A DNA stretch of 64,000 nucleotides from Nakamurella multipartita DSM 44233 (GCF_000024365.1 NC_013235.1:2108001-2172000), one strand, 5' to 3'; shown: positions 47,767-58,800, counted from the first letter of the stretch. The notes: generated by a model from the sequence alone, not told the origin. Numbers and translations: made by a program.

Positions 47767-50700
47767 TTACAGGTCCCGACCGCGCATGGTCCGGTTAAGC
47801 CCGTATTCCGGGACGGTGGCGGTCATTGGCCTCGTGGTCGTTGGGGTCAGCATTGCTATGAGCCGCTGGTAGTCGCCGTGGTGAGCGCGGTCGGCGGACT
47901 GATCGGGTCGCGGACCCAACGGCGCGTCGCCGGTAATGTCCCAACGCTCCCGGTAGGCCGCGACGATTCGCAGGAGCGGTCCCGATTGGTCTGGGTGTTG
48001 CGCCCGCCGGAGCGCGGTTGCCCAGCTTTGGCTGGTTTCGATTGCCGCGTCGGCGAGCGAATCGGCCCGTTGTTCGATGAGGTCATATCGCTTCTGCAAT
48101 GCGTCGAGCATCTGCAGGTCGGACAATCCGACCGTGGCATCGACGATGATCCCGGCCACCAATTCGGCGCCACCATTTCGTGGGCGGGTCCGGAGGTGGA
48201 CGCGAATCGCCGTTGTCAGCTGTTGCGCGGTCATCGACTCGATCGAATAGGCAGGAACGATCCGAGGTAATTCGCCGGCGATGTTCATTCCGGTGTGATA
48301 AGCCTGCCGGATGGCCAGGACGAGTTCGGGGAAATGCTCGTCGTCCAGGAGCCGCCTGATGGCCGGCCGGTCCCCGAAAACGGTGAGCAGAAGTTCGGCG
48401 GCGGCGATCTCGTGGGCATAGGCGGCGATCGCGTCGGCTTCGTCGGCCAATGTTCGGATCGAGGCATGCCGGTCCTGCTCGGTCCGGATGGTTTCGTGCG
48501 CCGAGGTATCGGCCGATGAATGGTCGCTGATGGATTCGGCGACCTGCTGGGTGGTCCAGGAATCCTGGTCGGCCGACCCGCCGATGGGGTGGTCGACGAT
48601 TCCGCGGACCGTGGCGGCCGGATCGAGGACGAGGTAGGCGGTGTTGCGGTAGCGGCCTCGGGTCATGGCGACGTAGAACGCTTCGCGTTGGGTCAGGGCG
48701 TCGGCGAGGACGTGGCTGGTGTCCACGGTCAGGCCCTGGGCGCGGTGCGCGGTGGTCGCGTACCCGAGGTCGACATGGTCGTGGACGTAGGTGGCGGAGA
48801 GCCTGATCGGCGTCGTGCCGGTGTCGTCGCTGGTGTGGAGGCGGACGGTGAGGGAGCCGTCGCGGTGGGCACGTTCGACCCGCCAGCGTTGCCCGTTTCG
48901 GACGAACCCGTCGCCACTGTCGGCTGTTCGTGGGGTGCCGTCGGGTTGGGTGCGGTCGATGCGGCGGGTGACGATGACGTCGCCGCGGCCGACGGATAGG
49001 CCGTTGCGGACCGGGGCGGTCGCTGTGTTGTCGACCTGCCCTGTGCTGATCAGGTCGGTGCGGGCGCGTTGGTTCAGTTCCACGACGGTGTCGTTGTCGG
49101 CGGCGATCAGGACGCTGGTCAGGCCGTCGTGGGTGTCGGACAGCCAGGCGGTGTAGGCGTTGTCGGCCATCTGATCCTGGTCGCCGGACCGGACCCGGCC
49201 GTGAGCGTCATACTCGGCCAGGGCGGTCGAATCGCCGGACCGGAGCCGGTCGGCGGCCTGTTCCTCCCAGGCGCGGCGGGTGCCGTCGGGATCGGTGAAG
49301 CGGCGCACCTGGGTCAGGGTCGCCGGGTCCGGGTGGCGTGCGCACAGCAGGCCGAACGCGCCGCCGGTCTCGACCGGCGACAGTTGGCAGGGGTCGCCGA
49401 CCAGCAGCAGCTTCGCGCCGGCCTTCGCGGCCTGCCCGGCGAGGCGGGCCAGGGTGAAGGTGCCGCACATGCCGGCCTCGTCGACGATCAGCAACTGCCC
49501 GGGCCGCAGCCGCCACTGGTCGTACTCGCCCTGCACCCTGCCGCGGGCAGCCCGCAGACCCTGGATCCGGTTCGGGTTCTCGGGCGTGGTGATCGCGTCG
49601 GTGAGCAGCCGGATCCGATGTTCTCGTCGGGTCTGCTGGTCCTGTTGGGCGATCCACTGGGCGGTGTTGTCGGTGACGATCCCGACGTCGGCGGCCAGGA
49701 CCTGGGCGGCCATCGCGGAGGGGGCCAGGCCGACGACGGTGCCGGGGCCGTACTCGGCTTCCCAGATGGCGCGGACGCCGGCCATCGTGGTCGTCTTGCC
49801 GGTGCCGGCCGGCCCGACCAGCACGTCGACGACCCGGCCGGAGGTCACGATCTGCACGGCGGCCGGCCGCTGGTCCTCGGCGGCCAGCGCATGGTCGCGG
49901 CCGGGCAGGTCCTGTCCGGCGACCCGCCGGGCCCGGTCTGGGTCCACGGCCGGCCCCGACCGGTCCTGCCCGAGCCGCAGCAACTGGTCCTCGGCAGCGA
50001 GCACCGCGGTCGAGGTGAACACCTCGGGCGGGGTGAATGGGCTGGCGCCGTCCGCGTCCCGCAGGGCGTCCGGGATCGGGGCGAGTTCGGGTGGGGTCAG
50101 CGCGACGGACAGCCGCTGCGCGGCGGCCACCACCCGATCCCGGACAGCCACGGCGTCGGCGGGGATGGTGAACTGCAGGCCGCGGGCGGCGAGTTGCCGC
50201 ATGGTCTCCGCGGTCAGGTTCCACCGGGTCCACGTCGGCCGGGCCGCGGCGACGGCGTCGACGACGCCCAGCGCGATCGCCTCGGTCTCGATGTCGTCCA
50301 GGTCGGCCGGGCCGAGCAGCGGGCCCGCCTGTCCGGTGGTGGTGGCGGTGGTGGCCCAGTCGGTGGGGTCTCGGTCGAGCACGTGCTCGGCGGTGGCCCG
50401 CCATTGCTGCACGGACTCGGCCAGGTTCGGGGCGTGTTTGCGGTCCCGGGTGGCCAGTGTGAGGTGTTGCCGGATCCGGTTGATCGCGTTGACGTCGGGT
50501 CGGCGGCCGGTGCGCAGCACGGCCTGGGCGATCGCGGTGTCGACCGCGGCCTCGATGTCCGCCGACCGCTGCGAGAAGGCCGCGATCAATGCGTCCGGCA
50601 CCGGGGCCAGCTCCCGACCGATCCGGCGGTTGCTGCCGGCCTGCCGTTCCCGGCGGTCCCAGGTCAGGCCGGTGCGGCGGGTGATCTCGTCGGCCAGCAG

Positions 50701-51462
50701 CAGGTCGTAGGTCTCGGAGTAGGCGACGGCGGCCTGGTGAAGGGTGGCCGAGTCCAGGGTGCGCCACCGCCCGTCCGGGCCCTGGACCCGGTTGGCGACG
50801 GTGACGTGGGTGTGCAGCTGCGGGTCGCCCCTGCGGGAGTCCCAGTGGTCGAAGGCGGCCGCGACCAGGCCGGCGGTGCGGACCCGGCGGACGCCGTTGT
50901 GGCCGAGGCGGGTGAACACCGCCTCGCCCTCGATCAGCTCCAGGGTGGCGGCGAGCGCGGCCCGGTGGGCCAGGTACAGCTGCTCTTGCACCGGGGCGGG
51001 TGCGAGCGCCCACAACGCGGACACCGACTTCGGCACGCTGAACGTCAGGTCGAACCCGGCGACGGCGGTCCGGGTCTTGGTCTCCTTCTCCTCCGCGGTG
51101 ATCTTCTCGACCAGTGCCGCCCGCGACTGCGCGGTGAGGGAGTCGGGGAGCTTGCCGACGCGCAGGTCGATCCGCTCCTGTCGGGTCGGATACTTGGCCG
51201 GGGGCCGGCCCAGCCGCTCGCCGGTGAACGGGTTGCGGGCACCCTCGAACATCTCGCGGAGTTGCGCCTCGGTCACCTCGGAACCGGCCATCCCGCCCGC
51301 CCCGAGCGCCGCGATTCCGGAGCCCAGCCAGGTGCCCGGTGGGTAGCCCTGGGCCGTGTAGTACCGCGTCAACGGCGACGCGGTGGGGTCGGCGGCGCGG
51401 CCGTCGCCGGCGGCGACGTGATCGATCAAGTAATCGACCGACGCCATCCGCGACAGGCTCAT
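47767..51462 (-). CDS. MobF-type relaxase-helicase
   Basis: A 1231-residue conjugative relaxase (TraA/TrwC type). The N-terminal relaxase has FDLTFSVPKSVSALWALAP and the metal-binding HxH in DPQLHTHVTVANRVQGPDGRW (near residue 220). The C-terminal RecD-like helicase has Walker A VGPAGTGKTTTM (near 550), Walker B LLIVDEAGMCG, LLVGDPCQLSPVETGGAFG, and the late motifs GYATTAHRAQGLTVD and FYVAMTRGR. It nicks oriT and unwinds the transfer strand. ATG 51462 is preferred; GTGs at 51465 and 51468 also fit. It leads the ssb operon. Confidence 0.95.
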   Translation of the reverse strand: MSLSRMASVDYLIDHVAAGDGRAADPTASPLTRYYTAQGYPPGTWLGSGIAALGAGGMAGSEVTEAQLREMFEGARNPFTGERLGRPPAKYPTRQERIDLRVGKLPDSLTAQSRAALVEKITAEEKETKTRTAVAGFDLTFSVPKSVSALWALAPAPVQEQLYLAHRAALAATLELIEGEAVFTRLGHNGVRRVRTAGLVAAAFDHWDSRRGDPQLHTHVTVANRVQGPDGRWRTLDSATLHQAAVAYSETYDLLLADEITRRTGLTWDRRERQAGSNRRIGRELAPVPDALIAAFSQRSADIEAAVDTAIAQAVLRTGRRPDVNAINRIRQHLTLATRDRKHAPNLAESVQQWRATAEHVLDRDPTDWATTATTTGQAGPLLGPADLDDIETEAIALGVVDAVAAARPTWTRWNLTAETMRQLAARGLQFTIPADAVAVRDRVVAAAQRLSVALTPPELAPIPDALRDADGASPFTPPEVFTSTAVLAAEDQLLRLGQDRSGPAVDPDRARRVAGQDLPGRDHALAAEDQRPAAVQIVTSGRVVDVLVGPAGTGKTTTMAGVRAIWEAEYGPGTVVGLAPSAMAAQVLAADVGIVTDNTAQWIAQQDQQTRREHRIRLLTDAITTPENPNRIQGLRAARGRVQGEYDQWRLRPGQLLIVDEAGMCGTFTLARLAGQAAKAGAKLLLVGDPCQLSPVETGGAFGLLCARHPDPATLTQVRRFTDPDGTRRAWEEQAADRLRSGDSTALAEYDAHGRVRSGDQDQMADNAYTAWLSDTHDGLTSVLIAADNDTVVELNQRARTDLISTGQVDNTATAPVRNGLSVGRGDVIVTRRIDRTQPDGTPRTADSGDGFVRNGQRWRVERAHRDGSLTVRLHTSDDTGTTPIRLSATYVHDHVDLGYATTAHRAQGLTVDTSHVLADALTQREAFYVAMTRGRYRNTAYLVLDPAATVRGIVDHPIGGSADQDSWTTQQVAESISDHSSADTSAHETIRTEQDRHASIRTLADEADAIAAYAHEIAAAELLLTVFGDRPAIRRLLDDEHFPELVLAIRQAYHTGMNIAGELPRIVPAYSIESMTAQQLTTAIRVHLRTRPRNGGAELVAGIIVDATVGLSDLQMLDALQKRYDLIEQRADSLADAAIETSQSWATALRRAQHPDQSGPLLRIVAAYRERWDITGDAPLGPRPDQSADRAHHGDYQRLIAMLTPTTTRPMTATVPEYGLNRTMRGRDL

Positions 51463-51791
51463 CACCACGCCCGTCCATGCGGTCCGGGCCCGCGAGTTAA
51501 CGATCTTGGCTCAGGCCGTCAGGCCTGGGATGCCAGAGGTGTATCCGCCCGCGATGATCTTGATCGCGTGTCCTGCTGTGGGGTTCGATCGCGGCGTTGG
51601 GGGATGAGAATCGACGGGTCGTCCGGTTGACGTCGAAGCACACTGGTGCGGGTTGAGCCCGAAGAGGTGTATGCGCGCGGGGTTCTCGGGTGCCGTTGGA
51701 TTGTTGCCGTAGAGCACGTGGGTCTGTTTCCTGGCAGAGGGCCCTCCGGGCGACGCGTGGTGTGTCGTCGCTCGGGAAGGGAGCGGGAGCC
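51463..51791 (+). other. Non-coding leader of IS110 transposase, candidate bridge-RNA region
   Basis: About 330 bp between the relaxase start and the transposase ATG with no credible gene. It contains hairpins such as CGCGAT-GATCTTG-ATCGCG (about 51550-51570). In the IS110 family the non-coding end before the transposase encodes the bridge RNA that guides target choice (established for IS621). Part of this stretch is probably the left end of the insertion sequence, and part is relaxase promoter or oriT. Confidence 0.4.
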
Positions 51792-53110
51792 ATGGAAGTG
51801 ATGTTCGAGCGGGTCGCTGGGATCGACATCGGCAAGGCGACGCTGACGGTGTGCGTGCGCACGCCCGGGGATCGGGGCCGCCGGCGCCGGAGCGAGACCC
51901 GCACGTTCAAGACGACGACCGGGTCGCTGCTGGTGATGCGGGACTGGCTGTTGGAGTGCGGGGTGACGATCGCGGCGCTGGAGTCGACCTCGACGTACTG
52001 GAAAGGCACGTTCTACTGCCTGGAGGACCACATGCAGGTGTGGCTGCTCAACGCCGCTCACATGCATGCTGTGCCCGGCCGGAAGACGGACGTGAAAGAC
52101 GCCGAGTGGATTGCTCAGCTGCTCGAGCACGGGCTGCTGAACCCGTCGTTCGTGCCGCCGCCTGACATCCGCCAGTTGCGGATGCTGACCCGGCACCGGG
52201 TCCAGCTGATGGGTGACCGGACGCGGGAGACCGTGCGGCTGGAACTGATGTTGGAGGACGCGTCGATCAAGCTGTCGACCGTCGCTTCGAGCCTGACGAC
52301 GGTGTCGGCGCGGCGGATGCTGGCGGCGATGATCAACGGCCAGACCGACCCGGTCAAGATCGCGGATCTGGCTCTGGGGAAGATGCGAGTCAAGATCCCC
52401 GACCTGGCCCAGGCGCTGACCGGGAATTTCACCGAGCACCACGCGACGATGGCCAAGGCGATCCTGCGGCGGCTGGACCTGGTCGAGCAGGCCATCAAGG
52501 AGAGCGACGAGGTGATCGCCGCAGCATGTGCGCCCTGGCAGCACGAGATCGAACTGCTGCAGACGATCCCCGGGGTCGGGGAGAAGGTCGCCCAGGTGAT
52601 CGTCGCGGAGACCGGGGCGGACATGTCCCGGTTCCCATCCGCGGGCCATCTGGCCGCCTGGGCCGGTGTCGCGCCGGCCGTCAACGAGTCCGCCGGCCGC
52701 AGTTGGACCGCCGGGACCCGACACGGCAACAAGTGGCTGTGCGCGATCCTGATCGAGGCGGCCGGGTCGGTCAGCCGGATGCACGGCCGCAACTACCTGG
52801 CCGAGCAGCACCAGCGCCTCGCCTCCCGTAGGGGTGTCAAACGGGCGCAGGTCGCGGTGGCGCACTCGATCCTGGTCGCGGCCTACTACATGCTCAGCCG
52901 CGATGAGCCGTACCGGGACCTGGGCGCGGACTGGTACTTGCGCCGTAACAACGAGGCGCACACGCGCCGGTTCGTGCGGCAGCTGGAGAAGCTCGGCCAC
53001 ACGGTCCACCTCGATCCCACCGCCTGATCTGCCCGTGGTCACCCCGCCGACGGAACTCCGCCCGGCGGTGATCACGCATGCCCTGTGGTCACCTATTCAC
53101 GGGTCTGTGC
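51490..53110 (+). mobile_element. IS110-family insertion sequence (ends approximate)
   Basis: Built around the intact transposase. IS110 elements lack terminal inverted repeats and target duplications, so the ends cannot be read from the sequence alone; the limits given are the gene-free flanks. It lies directly upstream of the relaxase gene and may have separated it from its original promoter or neighbours. Confidence 0.6.
51792..53027 (+). CDS. IS110-family transposase
   Basis: A 411-residue transposase. The N-terminal DEDD RuvC-like domain has VAGIDIGKATLTVCVR (Asp), AALESTSTYWKG (Glu) and PGRKTDVKDAEWIAQLLEHG (Asp pair). The C-terminal transposase_20 domain has LLQTIPGVGEKVAQVIVAE and LAAWAGVAPAVNESAGR, with the catalytic Ser region. 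The open frame begins at 51690, but ATG 51792 with GGGAG upstream gives the family N-terminus. It is intact in sequence. Confidence 0.93.
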   Translation: MEVMFERVAGIDIGKATLTVCVRTPGDRGRRRRSETRTFKTTTGSLLVMRDWLLECGVTIAALESTSTYWKGTFYCLEDHMQVWLLNAAHMHAVPGRKTDVKDAEWIAQLLEHGLLNPSFVPPPDIRQLRMLTRHRVQLMGDRTRETVRLELMLEDASIKLSTVASSLTTVSARRMLAAMINGQTDPVKIADLALGKMRVKIPDLAQALTGNFTEHHATMAKAILRRLDLVEQAIKESDEVIAAACAPWQHEIELLQTIPGVGEKVAQVIVAETGADMSRFPSAGHLAAWAGVAPAVNESAGRSWTAGTRHGNKWLCAILIEAAGSVSRMHGRNYLAEQHQRLASRRGVKRAQVAVAHSILVAAYYMLSRDEPYRDLGADWYLRRNNEAHTRRFVRQLEKLGHTVHLDPTA

Positions 53111-53432
53111 CTCTTCTATCTTGATCATCCGTGGCTCGCTGTGGCCGGCGGCCTTGGTCGTCGGGCGGCCTGAGTCCGTGTGTGGTCGAGGTCGGGCTGG
53201 TGGCTGGGGTTCGTTGGCTCGGCGTACTGCCTGCGATGGGTTGGTGGTGGGCGCTCATCTGGCCTACGAGCGCGCTGCCGACTGCGTTCGGAGATCCGAC
53301 GCCAGGCCAGCAACAGGATGGCATGGTGGGTCGGCCGGTGATTCGCCACGCTGTCGTTGACGCCCGCGAACCGACGGTGGACGGGCGGTCGCACTTCCCC
53401 GGGAACGATCCCGTTGCGCGCAGAATTGGGCC
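53111..53432. other. Gene-free stretch between IS110 and UPF0158 gene
   Basis: About 320 bp, including one 125-residue frame with atypical composition and no ribosome binding site. I see no promoter, RNA or repeat. Confidence 0.4.
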
Positions 53433-54155
53433 GTGCGGCCTCCTGACTTCCGATCCGAGTTGCGAGGCGCGGTGTACCGCGGCGACGGTCCCGCGGTTGT
53501 CGCGCTAGTCGGCGATCAACTCCTGCCAGGGGATGCCCTGCAGTTGATCGGTGACGGTCTGGTCGTTGCCTTTGCCCTGCAGACCCAGGGCGCGGCCGAT
53601 CTGGCCGGTGCCTGTGCGCGGGCATTGAGGCAGCGCGGCTGGGACGGTGACGAACAGCTGGCTGATCAGCTCGGTGCCCTGCTCGGAACGAGCCCGACAC
53701 CGATGCTACGGCCGCTGCCGGTCGATCTGGAGGAACTGGCCGGAGTGCTGGAGGGCGACCCGACCTTCGGTGGCGGCCGGGTGGATCGCCTGACCGGCCA
53801 GGTGTGGCCCCAGGCGGCGATCGACTACGCACGGGAGACCGGCGAAGAGGACGAGGACGAATCCGACGACCCTGATCGGTGGCTGTGGGTGCATTGCGAG
53901 GGTTCCCGCGCCGGGTATCACGACATGGTGCAGTTCATCGGCACCGTCGACGACCGCGACCGTGCCGACCGGTTGGGCATCGCGATCGAAGGTCGTGGGG
54001 CGTTCCGCCGGTTCAAGGACGTCCCTGCCCGTTGGCCGGGGGTACGCGACCGGTGGTACGAGTACGCCGACGACCGGCTGCTCGGACGGGCCCGGGCGTG
54101 GCTCGCGGACGCGGGCTACCGCCCAGCACTGCGCACTGATCCACCAACTGGATGA
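53433..54155 (+). CDS. UPF0158-family protein
   Basis: A 240-residue protein from GTG 53433. The N-terminal part is Ala/Leu helical. The C-terminal 150 residues match UPF0158: PVDLEELAGVLEGD, RVDRLTGQVWPQAA, WLWVHCEGSRAGYHDMVQFIGTV, and AIEGRGAFRRFKDVPARWP followed by WYEYADDRLLGRARAWL. The function is unknown. It lies between the IS110 element and the methylase-led locus; its higher GC separates it from the latter. 54156-54369 (214 bp) probably carries the promoter of the methylase operon. Confidence 0.85.
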   Translation: MRPPDFRSELRGAVYRGDGPAVVALVGDQLLPGDALQLIGDGLVVAFALQTQGAADLAGACARALRQRGWDGDEQLADQLGALLGTSPTPMLRPLPVDLEELAGVLEGDPTFGGGRVDRLTGQVWPQAAIDYARETGEEDEDESDDPDRWLWVHCEGSRAGYHDMVQFIGTVDDRDRADRLGIAIEGRGAFRRFKDVPARWPGVRDRWYEYADDRLLGRARAWLADAGYRPALRTDPPTG

Positions 54156-54369
54156 CCAACGGGGCCTGACTGGGCGGCACCTCGGCAGCCTTCGAATTGC
54201 CGGACATCGGCGAACCGCCCGCCCAGTCTCGTGCGCAGCTGTCAACGGCTAACTCACCGGGCGGAACGAACACCACTAAATTCGGCTTGACTCTGCTCAG
54301 AGCGCCTCTGCGAACTTGTCACGCCGAGTCGCTAAGCTAAGGAACACGCACTGGACAAGAGGGGGGCGT

Positions 54370-55773
54370 GTGTCTGAGGCTGAGTACAGCTTCCGCTTCG
54401 TCGACCTCTTTGCAGGTTTAGGGGGCTTTCACGTGGCGCTGCGAGAACTCGGAGGAGCGTGCGTGTTTGCTGCCGAGTTGGACCCAACCCTTAATGCGCT
54501 CTACGCGGAGAACTATCAACTCGAGGCTTGGAAGGATATAAATGACCTCGCATCTTCACGAATCATATCACAGGAAGTTCCGGACCATGACGTTCTGACA
54601 GCGGGATTTCCCTGTCAACCGTTCTCGAAAGCGGGGGAACAACTGGGATTCAAGGACACGACACAGGGCCATCTCTTTTTCAAGGTAATCCAGATCTTGC
54701 AGACAAAGAAGCCCAGACATTTCCTGCTTGAGAATGTTCCAAACATTCTCAAGCATTCCGGCGGTGGGACCCTTCAAACAATACTGGCAGAGTTAGAAGC
54801 AATCGGCTACTCGGTCGGGGTTCGTCGCTTATCGCCCCACGAGTTCGGAATACCTCAAATTCGAGACCGGGCGTACTTCGTGGGGTCCCGCGATGGCCTT
54901 GAACAATTTCGTTGGCCTGAGACCGAAAAGAGCAGCACTGACATAAAATCAGTGCTGAAGCACGATCTCGTCGATGTGCGGCCCATCCCCGCACAGACTA
55001 CACATGCGATTAACATGTGGGATGACTTTCTCAAACGTTCTCCAGCGAGGGTGAAGCTTCCATGGTTCCCAATCTGGGCGATGGAGTTTCGAGCGACGTA
55101 CCCCTTTGAAGAGGCCACCCCATCCGCGATATGGGCTGAAAAGGGAAGTCGTGGTTTGAGTCGGCATCTAGGAAGCTTCGGATTTGAATTGAGAGGCCTC
55201 GACCGTGCCGCTCAATTCGAGCGCCTTCCAAGTCATGCCCGTCGCGCAGACGACTTCAAGTTTCCCGACTGGAAGAAAGACTTCATTCGACAGAACCGTG
55301 AATTCTATTGCGAGAACCGGAAATGGATCGATCCTTGGCTCGCGAAGTGGGAACCTTGGCGCATGGTCTCAAGCTACCAGAAGTTCGAGTGGAATGCCCA
55401 GGGTGCGGAACGTAAGATCGACAAGCACGTGATTCAGGTTCGCGCATCCGGGCTACGTGTAAAGCGCACGACGACAGCGCCAAGTCTAATTGCCATGACT
55501 AACACCCAGGTTCCAATACTTGGCAGGCACCTAGTCGGCGTTAGGCGGTATATGACGCCGCAGGAATGTGCCGAACTCCAGTGCCTAGGAGATATCGAGT
55601 TGCCGAGGAACGATCTCCAAGCATATAAGGCCTTGGGGAATGCCGTCAACGCCCGGGTAGTGAAGGCGATCGCAGAACCGTTGCTGGGCGAGCTGACGCG
55701 CGCGGGCGGTGCACGCATACCCGTGCCAAAGTCGCGACGCAAAGCAATTGGCGGTAGCGTACCGTCTCACTAG
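54370..55773 (+). CDS. DNA (cytosine-5-)methyltransferase of candidate defence locus
   Basis: A 467-residue enzyme from GTG 54370 (GAGGGGGG upstream). Motif I is DLFAGLGGFHVALRELGG, motif IV GFPCQPFSKAGEQLGF with the catalytic Cys near residue 80, motif VI LLENVPNIL, motif VIII IPQIRDRAYFVGS, and motifs IX-X MTPQECAELQCL and KALGNAVNARVV. The target-recognition region lies at about residues 200-370; the target sequence cannot be read. It methylates DNA with S-adenosylmethionine and would mark self in a restriction-type system. The next gene follows within about 50 bp, and composition is lower in GC than the core. Confidence 0.93.
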   Translation: MSEAEYSFRFVDLFAGLGGFHVALRELGGACVFAAELDPTLNALYAENYQLEAWKDINDLASSRIISQEVPDHDVLTAGFPCQPFSKAGEQLGFKDTTQGHLFFKVIQILQTKKPRHFLLENVPNILKHSGGGTLQTILAELEAIGYSVGVRRLSPHEFGIPQIRDRAYFVGSRDGLEQFRWPETEKSSTDIKSVLKHDLVDVRPIPAQTTHAINMWDDFLKRSPARVKLPWFPIWAMEFRATYPFEEATPSAIWAEKGSRGLSRHLGSFGFELRGLDRAAQFERLPSHARRADDFKFPDWKKDFIRQNREFYCENRKWIDPWLAKWEPWRMVSSYQKFEWNAQGAERKIDKHVIQVRASGLRVKRTTTAPSLIAMTNTQVPILGRHLVGVRRYMTPQECAELQCLGDIELPRNDLQAYKALGNAVNARVVKAIAEPLLGELTRAGGARIPVPKSRRKAIGGSVPSH

Positions 55774-55824
55774 GGGTCATCAGGCTCAATAGGGGCAATG
55801 AGGCGCGGAGGGGGGAAGCGCGTC

Positions 55825-58800
55825 GTGAAGGCTAGGATTGAACAGCGACAGGGGATAGACAATAGCGGCTACGACAAACTCAGGGATGCCATCGCTGACG
55901 AACTGTTTGGTTTGGAGAACGCTGGTCAACCGGTCTACGCACTCGCTGACATCCATGCGCTGGAACGCATACGCGCTCGGTCGAGCCTAAGCGGTGAACC
56001 AATTGCGGCCGTTAGCAGGTTGGTACTCGAAACGCTCGCGATCGATCGGCCCGGCGTTACACCCTTCCGATGGCAAGCTGATGCCGCGATTCGCCATCGA
56101 AGACACCCGGTACGGACACCCCCCGCCTTACCGCTGCTGCTCGTTCTCTCGATCGCTGCCGAGCAAATGCATGCGGGAGGCGGGGTCGCTTCACACAACT
56201 ATTACAGTCGCCTTCATGAGCTGCTGAATGTTCCACCGGGAAGACGAGAAAGGCTTGAGCAGGACTACAGACGGCATGCAGAAGAGCTATGGGGCTCCCT
56301 GAACGCTTGGCTGGAGTCGTGGGAGGGCGAACGGGGGGTTCCAACTGCGTATGCGCTTGGAGGACATGCATATATCGGTTTGCCCTTGTCCCAAGCCGTG
56401 GTCCGAGTACAGGACCGGACCGACCTGCACGAAATCTTCGTGCTCGAGGGGATGGCGCCGGGACTTCGGTATGCACCCAGTGACATGCAATCAACGATCG
56501 AGCCTTACATTACACGTGTGCCGAGTCCGCTAAGTTCAAATATCCGAAGACTGTGGCAGGTCGCGACAGCGCGTGAACGAATCCTGGACGCGGCTTGTCT
56601 CGAACTCGCAACCTGGGACGGTTCAGGGCAGGCCAAGGCAACTACTGCAAAGCAACCTGTGAGCACTCGCTTGGTGGCCTATGTACGCACCTTTCCGCGC
56701 CGATTAGTCGAGTTCAACCTGATGCTTTCCTTCAAATGGGACGGTCCTACAACAGTGCGCTTCACAACGGCGAGCGGTGAGGTGGTGGTGCCAACTATCG
56801 CCGGAACCGGAGGACTCACGCGGCTTTCGAGTGTTGAGGCGATCCGAGCCGACTCGCTCATCGAAGACGACCTGAAGGGTCAACTCGGTGCGGATGACAG
56901 CAAGCCTTTCCAGAGGCGCGCAAAGCGGGTGGTACCGCTCCGATGGGATGACCTCCAAGGCGCATACGTCGAAATTGAAAGAATCACTCTGGGCGAGGAC
57001 AGCCTGGTTCTCGCACGGCGCGACGTGCGGAACCGCGTCGAGACTCATCTCACTACCCATGCCCGTCCAGGATGGCGCCGATCGGACGGAATCGGAGGAT
57101 TGCCCGACGGATGGGACTTGTACACGGATGTTCAGGCGATATCTGCCTCTGACAATCCCCCTCCTGATCTGATACCGCTCACTCCTCGTACTAGGACGAG
57201 CCTAACGTTGCGCGGAGGCTTCGTTCTGCCTGGCCACCTTCGCAAGTGGTCATCGCTCGATCCGCCAGAAGTTGTGGCCCTGGCCGCCGGCGCGGCGTCA
57301 ATTTGTGTTCGCATCAACGAAGGTTCGGCAGTCGACCCTAGCAGCGTGATCATCGAACAAGAGCTTGAGGGCGAACTAGCTGTCGTGCCATTGAAGAGTA
57401 CTGAAATCGTCGATGGTGAGTACACCGTCGCAATGTATGTCGATGGTAAGCGGCGACCGAGTTCGACGACCATCCTTCGGCTAAGATCTGCGGACTCGCC
57501 TCAATTTAACGTGGATGACGACGACATCCGACTAGTGTACTCCCCAGACTCCGGCCCAACATGGCCACTGTCAGCCGGCCCAGCAATGTGGCCCGTATAC
57601 GTGAACGGTGCGCGGTGCAGTGGTGAGATAAAAGGTCAGGCACAATCCTCGACCCTCATGCACGAATACTCGCCCAGACCGCGACCATCAACTAAGGGCA
57701 CAAGTTCGGCAATCAGAATCGGTCAACCACCCGCCGGAAACTCGTGCCTGGTCACAGGAAGGCACCGATTCGAACTTCCGCCAGCAGTCCCCGGTCATCG
57801 GGCAACCCGGACGATCGAAGGAGAGTGCACCTACTGCGGCTTGGTGAAGAGGTTCGCAGGCACGCCGTGGGCCGCGCTTCGGCGCGTGCAGCGACCGACG
57901 CGAAGTGGAGGTGCAGTCGTCATTCCCCCGGTAGACCATCACCACGGAGGGCCTGACTACCAAGTCGCGTTTGACGCACTCAACCATGTTGGACATGGAA
58001 CATATCAAAGCTTTGAAAAGATCGCCGCACAGGTCGAAGGATCGGGGCTATTCGCGGACTCTTTCATTCGGCGACAGGAGGTCGTGGGGCACATCGACGT
58101 CGCACGGGATCCATGGCTCCAAGTCACCGATTGGGCAATCAACTCAGCGACGCTAGTCCCCGTTGCGTCGAACCGTTGGGTCCTAATCGGCTCGCGGTCG
58201 CGCAAGATGCTGGCACAACTGCGACGCGTTCTTCAAGGTACAACTATCAATGAATTTGTTGATGCCGAACAGGTACTCGTCGAGGTTACATGTGATAAGG
58301 AAAGAATGAGCGGTAGGGAAAGCGCGCTTGCCGAAATCGGAGTCATTCTGCTTCGCGGGTCGCCCGCTCTAAATATTGCGCTGGCCCTCCCTAACCTGAG
58401 TGAACTGGCCAGTGCGCTTAGGCGCATGCAGGTACCCGCATATCGGACAGTGGAGTCTTGGAACACAACGACGGCAACCTGGCAACCTGCCCATTCGATG
58501 GAGCGCATGGGTGCCTACCGCATCCGGGACTTCCGCTCAACATATGTTGTCCGAGAGGGCGCGGACATTGCCTCGGGTGAAGTTGCTATCGGGAATGCTC
58601 AATTGGTTAAGCACATCGCGAACATGTGGGCGGACGATCCTCTCGCGAGATATCATACCCCCAGCGATTCAGTCATTGCGCCATTGGGTGCCGACCTCCC
58701 GGGACTTTATGGAAGGGCTTTATCGATCTGTTCCGGTCGTGCTCCGCGCGAAATAGTAAAGCACAACATGGTTCAATATCAATCGGTGAGCCGCGAGGTT

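Noticed and set aside
49069..51630. 853-residue plus-strand frame opposite the relaxase gene
   Set aside because: A GC-rich shadow frame; the minus strand encodes the relaxase with all motifs, and this product is low-complexity Gly/Arg/Val/Asp.
53131..53508. 125-residue plus-strand frame before the UPF0158 gene
   Set aside because: Atypical Trp/Arg/Gly-rich product, no ribosome binding site, and it overlaps the UPF0158 start.
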